Source of the DNA: Bacillus gaemokensis
Lineage (GTDB): Bacteria; Bacillota; Bacilli; Bacillales; Bacillaceae_G
DNA: 64,000 nt
Assembly: GCF_001590835.1 (NCBI RefSeq)
Contig: NZ_LTAQ01000004.1
Span: forward strand, 56,097 to 120,096
Direction: 5' to 3'
Shown: positions 1 to 7,262 of the stretch, piece after piece
Position numbering within the stretch: position 1 is the stretch's first letter
Layout: each line of letters opens with the position of its first letter
Made by a program: the position numbers and the translations under genes
The notes under the pieces: model-generated
What the model was told of the DNA's origin: nothing
Database searches by the model: none
The model's input: the letters and a program-made list of their open reading frames with translations, nothing else

Positions 1-738
1 GACTATTGCGTTAGCTAATGGTGGTAACGCTACACCGCCTTGTGAAAGGACTTCTGGGTCGATTGTAAAGGCAACGCCTTTGTCAGATACTTGATACCAT
101 TTACCATCAATTAACTTGTCAGAACCACCGTTCTTGTAAGATGCGTGTGCTGACTGTATTTCTTTTGGATAGGTTAAAATTGCGGTATCTGAAATTTTCG
201 TTATATCCATTTGGAAGCGATGAACGCCATCCTCGATATAAGCAATTCGACACAGGTTAATAGGCATCTCTTGATAAGCGACACCTTTTGAATCTTCCAA
301 CTTGTATTGGAATGTGATTCCCTTTGTGAACATCTTCTCTGTAAATAAAGGAAGGTTGAATTTAGGATTCAGCCTGTCCATATAGATAGCTGTTTGTGCG
401 AATGCCATCTGCATAGCCTGTGGGTCTTCTGCAAATGCAATAGGGTTTTCCATAACAGGATAAACGAGATGGTCGTATGTTAAGATTGAACTTAAATACT
501 TAATGATACGCTTATACATACCATTGACCTGCTTCATTCCACTTGACAAGCCTGCAACCTGCGATGCACTCTTGGCAGGGTCTTGAAGCATCTGTTTTAA
601 ACGAGATTCGTTAATACCCCTAATGTTTCCACTAGAACCAGAGCCACTTACTGTAGCTGATGCTGATGCAAAGTTTCTATATGCATAGTCATTGTTTACA
701 TCGCTATTTCTATTACGATGTTTCTTTTGTTTCGCCAC
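1..738 (-). CDS. Probable phage portal protein, N-terminal part (gene runs off the window)
   Basis: Open frame on the minus strand from GTG at 738 to the window edge, at least 246 residues. It sits directly downstream of the large terminase gene in the usual packaging order. The N-terminus is Lys/Arg/Asn-rich, then Ser/Gly/Ala-rich; after about residue 130 there is a pattern typical of portal proteins: a Gly followed by a YK segment (GITFQYKLED), a polar stretch, INLCRI and a DGVHRFQMDI strand. A portal forms the dodecameric ring through which DNA enters the capsid. Assignment rests on position plus a weak fold pattern; it could be another head protein. The C-terminus is not visible. Confidence 0.6.
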   Translation of the reverse strand, partial: MAKQKKHRNRNSDVNNDYAYRNFASASATVSGSGSSGNIRGINESRLKQMLQDPAKSASQVAGLSSGMKQVNGMYKRIIKYLSSILTYDHLVYPVMENPIAFAEDPQAMQMAFAQTAIYMDRLNPKFNLPLFTEKMFTKGITFQYKLEDSKGVAYQEMPINLCRIAYIEDGVHRFQMDITKISDTAILTYPKEIQSAHASYKNGGSDKLIDGKWYQVSDKGVAFTIDPEVLSQGGVALPPLANAIV

Positions 739-760
739 TACCTTACTTCACCGCCTTGTC

Positions 761-2488
761 TTAGAATAAGCAGAATCCCAACATCTCGTCATCATGCATG
801 TTTGTACGAAGAATGTCTTGCTCCAATAATGTAGCTACATAGTTACCATATCCAATGGATGAATATCTATCTTTAGTGGTTGTTCCCACTTCTTCGATTT
901 TGATATATCCACTAACAACTCTGTAAATAAGGTTTACGAGTTCGTTGGTTAATGCAGTAGCCTGTACATATGGTTTAAGCAAGTAAACCTTTTCTTCTTC
1001 TGATTTTTTCAGATAGCCTTTTGATTCAATCAAATCTTCTTTTGCTTCAATATCATTCATAAGAAGTCTGATTTTTTGTTTCTCGAATGCGCTTTTTAGA
1101 CCAGTAGCAACCTTGTGGTTAATTTCTGAGTTAGCTTTGATTGAGTAGATTAGAGGAATAGCATTCTTATCCATTTTCCTATCATCCATAGTCTCATCAT
1201 TGATAACTGTCCAAGCAGGATACTCTACATCTCTAGCTTTGTCGTAGAGAATTTTTGTACAAGAATCAAAGACTGCTATACCATTTCCGTTGGTATCCAT
1301 AGCTACATAGTCACCTTCGAAATCATAGTATAGTTGCTTTAAGCGAATAGCCTGTAATTCTGAGTGCTGTCCAGATAAGCTTTCCATATAAACTACATCT
1401 CTTCTAAACTCGTCACCTTCTGGTAGTAGTCTCATAAGAGTGAATGCAGTTGTATCATTTTTAACAGATTTGTTAGAACCCATTAACGCTATATCCATAG
1501 AAACTATTCTTATTTCGCCTGCTTGTTTAGGCATGTTTGATAGTTTCTTACGAGTACCTTTAGCCTCAACAAAATCTCTATCCGTTGGTGGATAGAATGC
1601 TTTTGGAAGAGTTCTACACTTCTGGATATCATCCAATTTAAAGTAGGCATTTTCATTTTCGCCTACGAAGAGAGCCTCATATTCCATCGCCCAAGACATC
1701 TCGTCAAAGTCTTCTTCTGTTCTTTGCTGTTCTACACGCTTCTTAGAAAGTAGTCTATGGAAAACAGAAAGTTGCCATGGTAAAACTGCAACGAAGTAAT
1801 CCTTCCCTGCGAGCATCCCATTTAGATAAGATTTAAAGGAATCCCATATCCAATGGTTTTTATACCAAGCTGAAGAAATATAAATCTCTTTATTCTCTTC
1901 TGATAGATGAGCATATTTTGGGTTTTGTAGATAAGGAGGTGTTCTGTTTACGTTAAGGAATGGCTTTAATATCTCGTCAATAGTCTTTTTTGAAATTAAA
2001 CGAAACTCGTCAACTATTAATATATTTGCCCTGTAACCCCTAGCGTTATCCGATGAAGGTACGGCGGTTATCTTAGAACCATTTGTAAATAGAACATAGG
2101 TCTCGTTTGCACTAGTCTTAAACTCTGCTATCTCTCTGGCGACATTTGCCGAGTCGTTCTTGAGCTTCAATATCTTTTCAGTGATAATTAATCGAGCTTG
2201 TCCTTTTGTTCCACTAGCTAAAACAATGTTAGAACTAGGGTACAGGATTGCTCTTATAACGCAGTATAAAGCGATTAGGTAGGATTTACCTTGCCCTCTG
2301 GCGGCGATATACATAAAGAAGTTGTACTTGTTCATAGCCCAAAGTAACAGCTTCTGATAAAGGAATAAGTTAACTCCTAAGTAATCCTTGGCAAACCTGT
2401 GAGGATTTGCTCTATAAAAGGCTGTCCATATTTTGAAGCCTTGTCTTAATTTGTCTTGTGGTTGGGTTTTCTTCTTTTTAACAGCCAT
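761..2488 (-). CDS. terL: Terminase large subunit (DNA packaging ATPase/nuclease)
   Basis: 575 residues, full length for the family. The N-terminal ATPase has Walker A AARGQGKS (about 62-69) and Walker B ILIVDE (156-161). The C-terminal RNase H-like nuclease shows its acidic residues in VSMDIAL (D332), VAMDTNGNG (D398) and MHDDE near the end. Known role: pumps genomic DNA into the prohead through the portal and cuts it. It overlaps the upstream gene by one base, so translation is likely coupled. It is read leftward in the late operon. Confidence 0.92.
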   Translation of the reverse strand: MAVKKKKTQPQDKLRQGFKIWTAFYRANPHRFAKDYLGVNLFLYQKLLLWAMNKYNFFMYIAARGQGKSYLIALYCVIRAILYPSSNIVLASGTKGQARLIITEKILKLKNDSANVAREIAEFKTSANETYVLFTNGSKITAVPSSDNARGYRANILIVDEFRLISKKTIDEILKPFLNVNRTPPYLQNPKYAHLSEENKEIYISSAWYKNHWIWDSFKSYLNGMLAGKDYFVAVLPWQLSVFHRLLSKKRVEQQRTEEDFDEMSWAMEYEALFVGENENAYFKLDDIQKCRTLPKAFYPPTDRDFVEAKGTRKKLSNMPKQAGEIRIVSMDIALMGSNKSVKNDTTAFTLMRLLPEGDEFRRDVVYMESLSGQHSELQAIRLKQLYYDFEGDYVAMDTNGNGIAVFDSCTKILYDKARDVEYPAWTVINDETMDDRKMDKNAIPLIYSIKANSEINHKVATGLKSAFEKQKIRLLMNDIEAKEDLIESKGYLKKSEEEKVYLLKPYVQATALTNELVNLIYRVVSGYIKIEEVGTTTKDRYSSIGYGNYVATLLEQDILRTNMHDDEMLGFCLF

Positions 2489-3321
2489 TAGTCTTCACCA
2501 TCGAGCTTCTTGATGTCTTCGTCTTTGATTCTTCCAAAGACACGTTGCATCTGTACAATGAACCATCGTTCAACATACTTATGGATACCATCAACATCTT
2601 TAAACTCTTCCTGCTGTTCTGAGATTGGCTCTTTATCCTCAATGAGTCGAATCCATTCTCCCCAACTTGCTAATGCACCATCTTGTGATGCTGATTTAAC
2701 TTGAACTGGCTTAATGTTTGCATCCTGCATCTGTGTGGATAAGGTCTTCATCATCTTTTCATATCTGTTTGAATCCCCATCTTCTTTGGCTTTGTTCGCC
2801 ATCCACTGAGTTGTAGCCATGTTCTTGAAGAGTCTTTCTTGGAACGCATCTTCTGCGAATTCTCCACCCAAGGCTGTGAACTCTTCTTCAAGGAAGATAT
2901 AATCTTCTAGTTCGAGGTTTCTACCCCATTTTTTAACTATGGCATCGGTTAATTCGAAGTCATCATAGTCAATGTCAACAAGTTCAGCTTTGTTAGTCTT
3001 TCCAGTGATATCGTCACTGTCCTTGAATCTTAACTCCTTATTCTGTTTAAGCGAGTTTAAGTTCTTCAAGTATGTTCCTATTGTTTCTGTATTGGCTTCG
3101 TTAGCCATCCTCCAGAATTCCTTGAGATAAGGAATATCCATTGTTCGTAGAAAATCATACAGTGTGTTCATGTCATCAAGATTGACATTCTCCCTTACAC
3201 ACTTTTTACAGAATCCAAATCTCTCATTAATCAATGAGTTTCTATGAGAATAGAAGCTAGATACCGCATAGTCATTACCGCATTTCAAACAGGTTTTCTT
3301 TTCTGATGTCGTTTTCGCCAT
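2488..3321 (-). CDS. Zinc-ribbon protein, candidate small terminase subunit
   Basis: 277 residues from ATG 3321, preceded by AAGGGG; an in-frame start 24 bases upstream has no ribosome-binding site. Near the N-terminus are two Cys pairs (CLKCG and CKKC, about 24 residues apart) that would bind zinc. The rest is acidic and helical. Its stop overlaps the terL start. Small terminase subunits that recognise the packaging site commonly lie here and bind DNA, so this is the best guess, but no family motif proves it. Confidence 0.5.
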   Translation of the reverse strand: MAKTTSEKKTCLKCGNDYAVSSFYSHRNSLINERFGFCKKCVRENVNLDDMNTLYDFLRTMDIPYLKEFWRMANEANTETIGTYLKNLNSLKQNKELRFKDSDDITGKTNKAELVDIDYDDFELTDAIVKKWGRNLELEDYIFLEEEFTALGGEFAEDAFQERLFKNMATTQWMANKAKEDGDSNRYEKMMKTLSTQMQDANIKPVQVKSASQDGALASWGEWIRLIEDKEPISEQQEEFKDVDGIHKYVERWFIVQMQRVFGRIKDEDIKKLDGED

Positions 3322-3345
3322 CGTATCACCCCTTAAATGAAACAC

Positions 3346-3372
3346 GTTAAAAGGAAGGGTTGTCGCCCTTCC
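3346..3372 (-). terminator. Rho-independent terminator, leftward
   Basis: On the minus strand GGAAGGG and CCCTTCC pair across a 6-base loop and are followed by TTTTAA. It lies between 3381-3803 and the packaging genes, so those may be partly uncoupled from the tRNA region. Confidence 0.75.
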
Positions 3373-3380
3373 TGCAGTTG

Positions 3381-3803
3381 TTATTTATTGATAATTTCAA
3401 CCAATGACTGATAAATATCAGTTGGTCGTGTAAGTTCTATTACTTTAAGGCAGTCGCCTTTTTTCAAAAATTTCTCTCTAATTGCTTGCGGTAAGTAGTA
3501 CGGTAGAATCAAGATGTCAGTTTCATGAAGTTTAATTCTTCCATCTTCTGTATAGATATTTTCAACAAAGAATGCTGAGCATTCTACACTAGAAGAGATG
3601 ATAAGATATTCACCTTCTGTTTTAATAGAGACTTCCTCATAACCTGACGTATTGATATCTTTTAGCAACTCAAGCGCATCACGTCTATCTAATACAATGG
3701 TTAAATCTTGATGAGTTTCACCAAAGTTATGACCATTGAACAGGTAAGCAATGTGGTTTAGAGTGTTCTCGATAGAGTTTGATTTTACTTGATACTGTTC
3801 CAT
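3381..3803 (-). CDS. Hypothetical protein
   Basis: 140 residues starting at ATG 3803; the stop of the upstream small gene overlaps this ATG (TGATG), so translation is coupled. Mixed alpha/beta, no transmembrane segment, no motif I recognise. Sits between the tRNA cluster and the packaging genes and may be an accessory late protein. Confidence 0.7.
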   Translation of the reverse strand: MEQYQVKSNSIENTLNHIAYLFNGHNFGETHQDLTIVLDRRDALELLKDINTSGYEEVSIKTEGEYLIISSSVECSAFFVENIYTEDGRIKLHETDILILPYYLPQAIREKFLKKGDCLKVIELTRPTDIYQSLVEIINK

Positions 3804-3967
3804 CACTTAGCACCTCTTAATAGGAATAATGAATAAGTGATATTCTTTTGCATCTCTGTATATCGTTGTAAATCAGAGATTTGCTTAATGTCTATATTTT
3901 TTGTTTGTGTAATTTCGTCAATCTTGTTCTGGATGTAAGCGAAATTATTCAATAGATTTTGTTCCAT
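3803..3967 (-). CDS. Small hypothetical protein (54 aa)
   Basis: Starts at ATG 3967 with AGAGGG upstream and ends at TGA overlapping the next start by one base. Predicted helical, rich in Gln/Asn/Lys. The coupled stop/start is the main support. Function unknown. Confidence 0.6.
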   Translation of the reverse strand: MEQNLLNNFAYIQNKIDEITQTKNIDIKQISDLQRYTEMQKNITYSLFLLRGAK

Positions 3968-4282
3968 ATATTCTTGCCCTCTCTCTCAAAGTTGGGTGCG
4001 AACTACAGTGCGTTAGGCTGTGTGAAGTTATAAAAACTTCACAACAAGGCAAAAAGGATTTTGCGAGATAACGAGTGCAACTAAAATAAATAACACTAAC
4101 ACAAAGGAGGCAATGGTGATGTGTCTTCACACACCCTGCCGCACTGTAGCAAGCTGTCATGTCTTGGTGTCCTTGGACAATCCAAGATTGGTCACTTTTG
4201 ACCTGTCATTAATGGCTTCTTGAGCCAATCTTCATTCATATTAAATTGTCAAATTCTCGGAGGGCAGGTAAGCCCATAATAG
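3968..4282. other. Non-coding stretch between small gene and tRNA cluster
   Basis: No convincing gene. It contains an 8-bp inverted repeat GTGAAGTT/AACTTCAC near 4022-4043 without a T-run. An open frame crossing it (3945-4160, minus) has no ribosome-binding site. Likely spacer or processed leader at the 3' end of the tRNA transcript. Confidence 0.5.
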
Positions 4283-4369
4283 TGGTGGGAAAGGCAGGAT
4301 TTGAACCTGCAATGTCTCTTACGTCACGGTTTTACAGACCGCTTGCTTCACCAATTTGCATACTCGCCC
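4283..4369 (-). tRNA. tRNA-Tyr (GTA)
   Basis: Class II tRNA with encoded CCA, T-loop TTCAAAT, anticodon stem GCGGT/ACCGT with loop CTGTAAA giving anticodon GTA, and a long variable arm as expected for bacterial tRNA-Tyr. One C-U mismatch in the acceptor stem. Confidence 0.88.
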
Positions 4370-4532
4370 ATGTGGCGGTAACAAACAAGAAAAGGAATCT
4401 TCTTGTGGGATATCTTCTGTGTCAGACCATTCTTTTCCACTACTACGAATTAGCAGTGCCTTCACAGCAAGGCTCATCTAGTTACCTTTTGATGAGGTAG
4501 TAAACTGTCAAATCGAATTACACTAAGGTAAA

Positions 4533-4604
4533 AGGGGTATAAGGGAATCGAACCCTTGTCATCTGGTTGGAAGCCAGAGATAATAACCTCTATACGAATA
4601 TCCC
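4533..4604 (-). tRNA. tRNA-Gly (TCC)
   Basis: T-arm AAGGG-TTCGATT-CCCTT, anticodon stem TCTGG/CCAGA with loop CTTCCAA giving anticodon TCC, and discriminator T as usual for bacterial Gly. CCA is not encoded; one A-C mismatch in the acceptor stem. Confidence 0.87.
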
Positions 4605-4671
4605 GTGGAGGGAGTGACCTACTCCCAAAATCAACGTATTAAAAATAAAAAGATAGTTGGAGACTATCAAA

Positions 4672-4743
4672 GGCGGGTGGCAGGATTCGAACCTGCGTTG
4701 CCTGCATCCCAAATGCAGTGACTGACCTCTAGCCTACACCCAC
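4672..4743 (-). tRNA. tRNA-Pro (TGG)
   Basis: Seven-pair acceptor stem GTGGGTG/CACCCGC, anticodon stem CTGCA/TGCAG with loop TTTGGGA giving anticodon TGG, T-arm GCAGG-TTCGAAT-CCTGC. The discriminator appears to be C rather than the usual A, and CCA is not encoded. Confidence 0.87.
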
Positions 4744-4844
4744 ATAAAGAGGCGAGCGTTATTCAACATTCCCCTCAGACATGTCATTTGAAAATGTGCA
4801 ATTAAGCACTGGCGACATTGGCGTTAGCCTATGTGCCTTAGATA

Positions 4845-4932
4845 AGGAAAAGACAGGACTCGAACCTGCGCCACTAATAATAGTGCTAACTGTTTAGCAA
4901 ACAGTCCTCTTAACCAACTTGAGTACCTTTCC
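4845..4932 (-). tRNA. tRNA-Ser (GCT)
   Basis: Class II tRNA with long variable arm (GCACTATTATTAGTGGC), anticodon stem ACTGT/ACAGT with loop TTGCTAA giving GCT, acceptor GGAAAGG/CTTTTCC. CCA not encoded. Confidence 0.87.
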
Positions 4933-4937
4933 ATAAG

Positions 4938-5013
4938 CTTCGGTGGAAGGGGTCGACCCCTTCCACGCTCTAGGGTCAAAGCCTAGCGACTTTACCAATT
5001 TGTCTACACCGAA
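4938..5013 (-). tRNA. tRNA-Gln (TTG), with an odd T-loop
   Basis: Perfect acceptor TTCGGTG/CACCGAA, anticodon stem CTAGG/CCTAG with loop CTTTGAC giving TTG. The T-arm reads GAAGG-GGTCGACC-CCTTC, an 8-base loop lacking the TTC start, so it is either unusual or pairs further (GAAGGGG/CCCCTTC). Confidence 0.78.
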
Positions 5014-5019
5014 ATAATG

Positions 5020-5109
5020 TGGCAGAGGGTGTGGGATTCGAACCCACGCAGGCTTTTACACCCCTGCTAGTTTTCAAGACTAGTCTCTTAACCGCTTGAG
5101 TAACCCTCT
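5020..5109 (-). tRNA. tRNA-Ser (TGA)
   Basis: Class II tRNA with encoded CCA and discriminator G, acceptor AGAGGGT/ACCCTCT, anticodon stem CTAGT/ACTAG with loop CTTGAAA giving TGA, and a long variable arm. Confidence 0.9.
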
Positions 5110-5133
5110 ATAAAAGCCCTATTGCTAGGGCTT
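5110..5133 (-). terminator. Rho-independent terminator, leftward
   Basis: Minus strand AAGCCCT/AGGGCTT hairpin with 6-base loop followed by TTAT. It ends the small-protein segment just before tRNA-Ser(TGA). Confidence 0.7.
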
Positions 5134-5148
5134 GTCTAATTAAAATTA

Positions 5149-5265
5149 TTAATCACAGCTGCCAAAGCTACCAGAGTCACATGAACCAGAATCGCTTCCA
5201 GTATCATAGATGATAATTGGTGATGGTGATGGTGAACTTGGTCGTGGTCTACGTTTTGTTGTCAT
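5149..5265 (-). CDS. Small Ser/Pro-rich protein (38 aa)
   Basis: ATG 5265 has a perfect AGGAGG eight bases upstream. The product begins with a basic RRPRP segment, then an SPSPSP repeat, and ends in a Gly/Ser/Cys/Asp-rich tail (SCDSGSFGSCD). Two Cys in a small disordered tail could bind metal or form disulfides. Gene order suggests co-expression with 5279-5905. Function unknown. Confidence 0.65.
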   Translation of the reverse strand: MTTKRRPRPSSPSPSPIIIYDTGSDSGSCDSGSFGSCD

Positions 5266-5278
5266 AGTAGATATCCTC

Positions 5279-5599
5279 CTAGTTCTGAATCTTATCAGTT
5301 AATTGGTCGATACTAGCAAAGATTGTATCAGCTTGTTTCAATGCATTTACTACTTGACCTTGATTATTATTAATTTGTTGTACCAAATTTTGGAATTGCA
5401 TAGCAATCATTGGAACTTCTTGCTGTAACATAGAAGCCATTTGAGTAAGTTGACTCTCAATGTAATCCAATTGTTGAACTGCCATATTAGCGTTTTGAAT
5501 AGTTAATCTACCAGAATTCACCTGTGCATCAATCTGGTCTGCTACTCGTGCGCTCTTCATTCCTGTACCAAACATACCTAATCCATTACTTCCAAACAT
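5279..5599 (-). CDS. Hypothetical coiled-coil protein
   Basis: 106 residues from ATG 5599 (GAGAGG upstream; the longer in-frame start lacks a ribosome-binding site). A Gly/Phe/Met-rich N-terminus (MFGSNGLGMFG) is followed by a Gln-rich amphipathic helix with heptad spacing, suggesting an oligomeric coiled coil. Possibly a virion or lysogeny-conversion small protein; no family recognised. Confidence 0.7.
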   Translation of the reverse strand: MFGSNGLGMFGTGMKSARVADQIDAQVNSGRLTIQNANMAVQQLDYIESQLTQMASMLQQEVPMIAMQFQNLVQQINNNQGQVVNALKQADTIFASIDQLTDKIQN

Positions 5600-5629
5600 A
5601 GTTATTTCCTCTCTCTCACTCATATAGTT

Positions 5630-5905
5630 TTATTTTAAGAACTCATTAATTTTGTTTTTAAATGATACTGCTTGTGATTTCTTAGCTTCTGCTTCACGAA
5701 TCACATTTTCTAATTCAGCGATTTTTGCTTGTGCTTCCTCGATAACTGCATCAACTTTCTTTTCAGACAGTTCAGCTTCTTCTAAAGCAGTAGCAAATGA
5801 TGATTGTGCTGAGTCAATCCATTTTTGTGCTTTAGCAATTTCTTTCGAATGTGCTTTAGCATACTTTCCTAATAATGCCATCAAAATTGTTTTTAAGTAA
5901 TTCAC
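5630..5905 (-). CDS. Hypothetical Ala/Glu-rich helical protein
   Basis: 91 residues from GTG 5905 with GGGGA upstream. After an N-terminal hydrophobic helix the protein is one long Ala/Glu/Lys helix (KKVDAVIEEAQAKIAELE), probably a coiled coil. It is seven bases of frame context away from the next gene and is likely co-transcribed. Function unknown. Confidence 0.68.
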   Translation of the reverse strand: MNYLKTILMALLGKYAKAHSKEIAKAQKWIDSAQSSFATALEEAELSEKKVDAVIEEAQAKIAELENVIREAEAKKSQAVSFKNKINEFLK

Positions 5906-5936
5906 TTAATTCCCCACTCTCTCAGTAAAATTTATA

Positions 5937-6012
5937 TGGCGAGGCTGATGGGATTCGAACCCACGACCTTCTGCGTGACAGGCAGACGAACACTCCGCTG
6001 TTCTACAGCCCC
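5937..6012 (-). tRNA. tRNA-Asp (GTC)
   Basis: Encoded CCA with discriminator G, acceptor GGGGCTG/CAGCCTC, anticodon stem TCTGC/GCAGA with loop CTGTCAC giving GTC, T-arm GTGGG-TTCGAAT-CCCAT. Confidence 0.93.
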
Positions 6013-6018
6013 ATGATT

Positions 6019-6049
6019 AAAAGGCTCAGAGTGTCGTAGGCTCTGAGCC
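6019..6049 (-). terminator. Strong hairpin with TTTT tail inside the tRNA cluster
   Basis: Perfect 9-bp stem GGCTCAGAG/CTCTGAGCC followed by TTTTAAT on the minus strand. It lies seven bases upstream of tRNA-Asp, so it may be a terminator between units or a processing signal. Confidence 0.6.
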
Positions 6050-6123
6050 AAGGAGGTAGGAGGTATTTCATTAACTATGAAAAAAATAATGTGTGATAAA
6101 TTTGGTGGGCAATGCCCATAATA

Positions 6124-6226
6124 TGGAGTTCTGTAGGTGGGAGTCGAACCCACATGATAAATACTTGACCCTTTCTATCCCTTTGGGATTACTCGAACCT
6201 TTCAATATCGCTGACCTTCACAGAAC
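6124..6226 (-). tRNA. Aberrant tRNA-like element (103 nt, encoded CCA)
   Basis: Has a perfect acceptor GTTCTGT/ACAGAAC, encoded CCA, and T-arm GTGGG-TTCGACT-CCCAC. Two extra bases separate the T-stem from the acceptor, so an 8-bp acceptor with a G-U pair is possible, and the internal part is about 25 nt too long. It contains a hairpin ATCCC-AAA-GGGAT. I could not place a normal anticodon arm. Could be a divergent class II or selenocysteine-like tRNA, or a decayed gene. Confidence 0.5.
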
Positions 6227-6230
6227 ATAA

Positions 6231-6307
6231 TGGCGTTCCAAGTAGGACTTGAACCTACGACCTTTCGCTTAACAGGCGACTGCTCTAACCAACTGAGCTA
6301 CAGGAAC
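6231..6307 (-). tRNA. tRNA-Asn (GTT)
   Basis: Encoded CCA with discriminator G, D-arm AGCTCAGTTGGTTAGAGC, anticodon stem TCGC/GCGA with loop CTGTTAA giving GTT, T-arm GTAGG-TTCAAGT-CCTAC. One mismatch in the acceptor stem. Confidence 0.92.
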
Positions 6308-6473
6308 AGTAGTTGAAGATGTTGGCGCATCTTCACACTTTCACTTGAAAAGGAGGATTTGCAAAGGGTTGCCGTTACCCTCTGCGCACACTTCCTATTC
6401 ATCTACATCCGTCAATGTAGATATAAGGTAAATCAACGAACAATATATTTTGTTAGGAGGAACAATAATATTG

Positions 6474-6541
6474 GGCTGTGCTTGGATTTGAACCAAGATA
6501 AGGGATGCCTCCCTTGCATTTTACTTATGCTACACGAACCA
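6474..6541 (-). tRNA. Degenerate or truncated tRNA-like element
   Basis: Good T-arm CTTGG-TTCAAAT-CCAAG and D-stem GCAT/ATGC, but the D-loop lacks GG, the anticodon-position stem AAGGG/CCCTT closes a 6-base loop AGGCAT without T33, the variable region is only about 2 nt, and the acceptor pairs only with a bulged C. No anticodon can be assigned. Probably a decayed or non-decoding tRNA. Confidence 0.4.
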
Positions 6542-6544
6542 TGT

Positions 6545-6576
6545 TAAAGGAGAGTTATGCGCTACACATAACTCTC
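6545..6576 (-). terminator. Hairpin downstream of the HU-like gene
   Basis: Perfect 10-bp stem GAGAGTTATG/CATAACTCTC with a 7-base loop, followed on the minus strand by CTTTA. Weak T-run but strong stem; likely ends the HU-like transcript. Confidence 0.6.
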
Positions 6577-6605
6577 TAAAAGAATAAGTCTAACTAAAAG
6601 TTAAA

Positions 6606-6890
6606 TTAGAATTTACGAATTGTTTTTGATAAAGTTGCTGTTGCTTTACGGTGTGCAGGAACTTCAACTGGTTCACCAGTCTTAGGATTCTTCGCTGTGC
6701 GAGCTTCAACTTCTTTAGTTGTGAAATCTACGAAGCCTTTAAGTTTAACATCTTCGCCTGCTTTTAAAGCATTAACTACTACAGTTTCTAAAGCGTCAAC
6801 GTGTGCTTTAACTACTTTTTGAGAAGCCTCAATTTCGTGTGTTTCCTTAAGTTCTGCTTGTACTGCAACTACTACATCTTGTTTTAACAT
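6606..6890 (-). CDS. HU/IHF-type DNA-bending protein
   Basis: 94 residues from ATG 6890 with AAGAGGG upstream. It matches the HU fold: N-terminal helices, then the strand segment VKLKGFVDFTTKE (in place of V-L-GFG-F), and the conserved C-terminal arm with RTAKNPKTGEPVEVPAHRKA. HU dimers bend and compact DNA; phage copies assist packaging, replication or recombination. It sits among tRNAs in the leftward unit with its own hairpin terminator. Confidence 0.88.
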   Translation of the reverse strand: MLKQDVVVAVQAELKETHEIEASQKVVKAHVDALETVVVNALKAGEDVKLKGFVDFTTKEVEARTAKNPKTGEPVEVPAHRKATATLSKTIRKF

Positions 6891-6964
6891 AATATCTTTT
6901 TCCCTCTTTCTCACTCACATTTAATAAAATGTTTGTTTTAATAATTTTAATGTTTTTGTTTTAG

Positions 6965-7064
6965 CGCTCGAAGGTAGGAATCGAACCCACATCTGTTCGT
7001 CTCAAACGACTTATATAATTACCAGTTCACTACTGGTCGCTTTCCCAATTAAGCTACTTCGAAC
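6965..7064 (-). tRNA. Aberrant tRNA-like element (100 nt, very long variable region)
   Basis: Acceptor GTTCGAA/TTCGAGC, D-arm GCTT/AAGC with TTGGGA loop, and T-loop TTCGATT are tRNA-like. The arm at the canonical anticodon position is ACCAG-TAGTGAA-CTGGT (GTG, but A at position 33), followed by about 30 nt with a second hairpin TCGT-TTGAG-ACGA before the T-arm. Anticodon is therefore uncertain. No encoded CCA. Confidence 0.5.
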
Positions 7065-7065
7065 A

Positions 7066-7099
7066 TGAAAAAACTAAGCTACCGTTGATAGCTTAGTTT
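7066..7099 (-). terminator. Rho-independent terminator/attenuator upstream of the tRNA cluster
   Basis: Perfect 11-bp stem AAACTAAGCTA/TAGCTTAGTTT followed by TTTTTT on the minus strand. It lies downstream of the promoter at 7142-7181, so it may attenuate tRNA transcription as well as end the 7263-8488 operon. Confidence 0.8.
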
Positions 7100-7141
7100 G
7101 ACTGTGTGATTGGGGAATATAATAAATTGACTAAGGAGGCA

Positions 7142-7181
7142 ATTATTATGACTTGTAGGTAGTTTTGCAATGGTTTTGTTT
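7142..7181 (-). promoter_or_regulatory. Promoter with operator, leading into the tRNA cluster
   Basis: Minus strand: operator AAACAAAACCATT (7169-7181) overlaps -35 TTGCAA (7165-7170), then 17 bp, then -10 AATAAT (7142-7147). It has the same geometry as other promoters carrying this element. Confidence 0.72.
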
Positions 7182-7262
7182 AACCCCTACAATATATATA
7201 GCAGTAACTGCCTCGATAGTTGCACTTTTTTATTAATTTTTTTAAAAAGTTTTTTCGATGGT

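Noticed and set aside
3945-4160. 71-residue frame, minus strand
   Set aside because: Overlaps the better supported 3803-3967 gene start and lacks a ribosome-binding site.
4246-4500. 84-residue frame, plus strand
   Set aside because: Antisense to tRNA-Tyr; no start signal.
6124-6226. tmRNA 3' end
   Set aside because: The T-loop sequence is similar, but length and absence of a tag frame fit a tRNA-like gene better.
6359-6547. 62-residue frame, plus strand, in the tRNA cluster
   Set aside because: Antisense to the leftward unit and runs over a tRNA-like element.
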